64,000 bases of DNA from Paenibacillus ihbetae (lineage in GTDB: Bacteria > Bacillota > Bacilli > Paenibacillales > Paenibacillaceae), in assembly GCF_002741055.1 (NCBI RefSeq), contig NZ_CP016809.1, positions 1,364,001 through 1,428,000 on the forward strand, given 5' to 3'. Shown here in pieces: positions 62,298 through 64,000 of the stretch (position 1 is its first letter; every line of letters starts with the position of its first letter). The notes below the pieces were generated by a model, which had not been told where the DNA came from, made no database searches, and worked only from the letters and a program-made list of their open reading frames with translations. A program made the translations under genes and the position numbers.

Positions 62298-63422
62298 CTA
62301 TTCATCCGCTGCAATTCGATGGAATCGGGGACTAAATGTCGCTGCCTGAAGCGGAGAGGCAGGAAGCCCGCCGAGCTCGCGGAGCGTGTAGCGGATCAGG
62401 ATGGCCTGGGTACCCGCATTCATATCTCCTTCGGCCTCTCCCCGGCCGAGGGGGACCGGAACCGGCATGTCCGGGTAGCTCTCCCCCGGCTTGACCTGGG
62501 CGACGTTCGGTGCCGGCGGCGAGTGATGCAGCTCTCGAGAGAAGCCGCCGTCCGCACGTTTGAGCCTCGCCATATTCCACAGCGTAATTTCCGCGATTTC
62601 CACCATTTCATCCTCGGGAATATCCATGTTCATCGATGACAGAAGACTGATTGGATTGCGGATATAGCACATATCCTCCGCCCTTTCGGTTCGCAGAATA
62701 TGCAGCAGCGAGCGGTATAATTCCGGGACGCGCGGCAGCGGGATCCGAAACCGGTTATAAAACGTCAACAGCTTAAACGTGCCGGATATGCGGACATAGG
62801 GCGCGCCTTCGCCCCATAAGCCTGTATCCGGATCCTGAATTTCGGCAAAATACGATAACGCCTCTTGGAGACACGTCTCCCGCTTCTCCGAAGGCATTTG
62901 CAGCAGGTACGGCGCCGAGTTGCACAGCCTGTCGCACCCGCGCCAGCTGTTCACCAGACTGATTGAGCGCAGCCACTCGCGATATGCGGTCGGGCTGCGG
63001 CAATAATCCGGTGCCGCCTCTTCGGAGCCCCCCGCTCCGGGCAGCGGATAGATCGGGGCTGCACCGAGCTTACGGAGGGAGCCGATGCTGTAGCCGAGCG
63101 CACGTCCTACCATGACCTCATCTCGTCTCATATCCGGATTCGCATCATAGAAATAGCCCGTAACGGGATCCTGCTTCGACTGAAAGAATTGAATCATGCG
63201 CCCCCTCACGTCCTCTGTCAAACCCGCTGTAAGGCCGCAGCGTTCGATAATGCCAAGCGCCTGAGCCGTCGATTCGATGTCCGGGGTGAACCCGGGCGAG
63301 TTCCGGGAGCTCCGGGCATAATAAAAGCCGCCCGACTCGGGATCATATTGTCCCTCAAGCCATTCGAAGAAGCCTTCGAAGAGCCCGTCCCCGCTCTCTA
63401 AAATGTCCTGTAACCGCTGCAT
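62298..63422 (-). CDS. Alpha/alpha-barrel protein (terpene-cyclase/GH-like toroid)
   Basis: A 374-residue soluble protein made of repeated helical units with QYDPESGGFYYARSS, KQDPVTGYFYDANPDMRR and IQDPDTGLWGEGAP, the QxxxGxF/W-like repeats of an (alpha/alpha)6 toroid as in squalene-cyclase-like and some glycoside hydrolase proteins. No catalytic motif can be named with certainty. No signal peptide. The ATG at 63422 follows GGGAGGAGGTGG; the frame is open to 63458. It lies between the GH43-like gene and the MFS gene and probably acts in carbohydrate handling. Confidence 0.7.
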   Translation of the reverse strand: MQRLQDILESGDGLFEGFFEWLEGQYDPESGGFYYARSSRNSPGFTPDIESTAQALGIIERCGLTAGLTEDVRGRMIQFFQSKQDPVTGYFYDANPDMRRDEVMVGRALGYSIGSLRKLGAAPIYPLPGAGGSEEAAPDYCRSPTAYREWLRSISLVNSWRGCDRLCNSAPYLLQMPSEKRETCLQEALSYFAEIQDPDTGLWGEGAPYVRISGTFKLLTFYNRFRIPLPRVPELYRSLLHILRTERAEDMCYIRNPISLLSSMNMDIPEDEMVEIAEITLWNMARLKRADGGFSRELHHSPPAPNVAQVKPGESYPDMPVPVPLGRGEAEGDMNAGTQAILIRYTLRELGGLPASPLQAATFSPRFHRIAADE

Positions 63423-63439
63423 GCCGCCACCTCCTCCCC

Positions 63440-64000
63440 TCATTGTCCGGCTGTCCATGCTTCTGCTTCATACGAAAAGTTTCGAAAGATTGCCTTGCCG
63501 GCCCCAGCGACATCCAGCCCGATCCGCAGGCTTTGGAAGCCGCCGAGCGTATTATGATGCATGCCCGACACTTCTACCGTCTTGTCGTATCGGAACCATT
63601 CCGCTCCATCAGAGCTATAGTAAAAAGACACGATATGCTCGTCATTGACGATGCGCAGAAATGCATGCCCTCCTCTGGTCGGGATGACCGCGTAGCTTTT
63701 GAACGACCGGAAATGCCGGACCCCCTCAGCGCTGATCCCGATGCCCAGATAGGCCGATTCGTTGTAATATAGCAGCAGCCGGCCCTCGGCGGCCCCTTCC
63801 ACGGCAATTTCCACCTGTGCCGTATACCGCTCGTGTCCCGGCATGAAGAAGAGCGGCGAACGTTCCATTCCCTCGGCCGGCCCCTCCGCCGTCAGGCCTT
63901 CATTCCCGGCGCGAAATCTGCACGATGGCGCGCAGCCCTCGCACTGCCAGTGCACTCCGAGCTCCGCCCCGTTCAGCGAATCGCGGAACACCGCTTGCGG
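63440..64000 (-). CDS. C-terminal part of a beta-xylosidase-like (GH43) protein, truncated by the window
   Basis: At least 186 codons, open through the window edge at 64000, so only the 3-prime end is present. It is a beta-sandwich (concanavalin-like) domain with LLLYYNESAYLGIGISAEG, RIVNDEHIVSFYYSSDGAEWFRYD and SGMHHNTLGGFQSLRIGLDVAGAGKAIFRNF, the pattern of the C-terminal domain of GH43 xylosidases. The catalytic domain lies outside, so GH43 is inferred. Stop at 63440, 17 bp before the next gene start. A GTG at 63991 is not a real start. Confidence 0.75.
   Translation of the reverse strand, partial: PQAVFRDSLNGAELGVHWQCEGCAPSCRFRAGNEGLTAEGPAEGMERSPLFFMPGHERYTAQVEIAVEGAAEGRLLLYYNESAYLGIGISAEGVRHFRSFKSYAVIPTRGGHAFLRIVNDEHIVSFYYSSDGAEWFRYDKTVEVSGMHHNTLGGFQSLRIGLDVAGAGKAIFRNFSYEAEAWTAGQ

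Noticed and set aside
1..64000. tRNA, rRNA, CRISPR array, intact insertion sequence or phage genes
   Set aside because: None was recognised. The region 37681-38179 was considered as a transposon relic, but no transposase motif or terminal inverted repeats with target duplications were seen.

Overview
The window comes from a moderately GC-rich, endospore-forming, naturally competent Firmicute. It is most likely Paenibacillus or a close relative: it carries spoIIP, gpr, spoVAC-D-Eb and sigK, a comE locus, a leuS T-box, a Btr-like siderophore regulator and several sugar-catabolic genes. No rRNA, tRNA, CRISPR array, phage or intact insertion sequence was found.

Layout. (1) 1-29250 is the conserved chromosomal block known from Bacillus subtilis as yqeG-yqeH-aroE-yhbY-nadD-yqeK-rsfS-yqeM-comER-comEA-comEB-comEC-holA-rpsT-gpr-spoIIP-yqxA-lepA-hemW. 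Here it is read right to left and has extra cargo at three places: an ECF sigma/anti-sigma pair between comEC and holA, T-box-controlled leuS plus an AraC/sugar operon between comER and yqeM, and a CvfB-type S1 protein between yqeM and rsfS. (2) 29508-33924 is a MoxR-DUF58-transglutaminase operon. (3) 34103-36399 holds spoVAC-D-Eb and a 37-residue membrane peptide. (4) 36607-42586 holds accessory metabolic genes: an M42 peptidase, an HxlR regulator facing a PRISE-like SDR gene, a deacetylase-type esterase, a sugar isomerase and a small acidic protein. (5) 42652-48336 is a HyuA-DUF917-NCS1 permease operon next to a PucR regulator. (6) 48493-49191 is an uninterrupted sigK. (7) 49563-55812 holds a hydrolase and a second ECF sigma/anti-sigma pair, which diverges from a NEW3-protein/ABC-exporter operon. 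(8) 56010-58908 is an iron locus: a Btr-like AraC/binding-protein fusion and a paralogous lipoprotein, each with a Fur box, bracketed by two related hairpins. (9) 59089-64000 is a carbohydrate cluster: esterase, cupin, a damaged MFS gene, an alpha/alpha-barrel protein and the 3-prime end of a probable GH43 gene that runs off the window.

The observations most worth checking are these. An MFS transporter gene carries about 118 codons resembling a SNF2-helicase-associated domain inside transmembrane helix 11, and it also has an in-frame amber codon near its start. A dispersed repeat of about 54 bp occurs at 5363 and 42178. The iron locus pairs a regulator and a lipoprotein with matching ligand domains but has no permease. 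The HxlR/SDR region has operator-like dyads and a hairpin that would hide the ribosome binding site. All start sites were re-chosen by ribosome-binding-site position, so several differ from the longest open frame.
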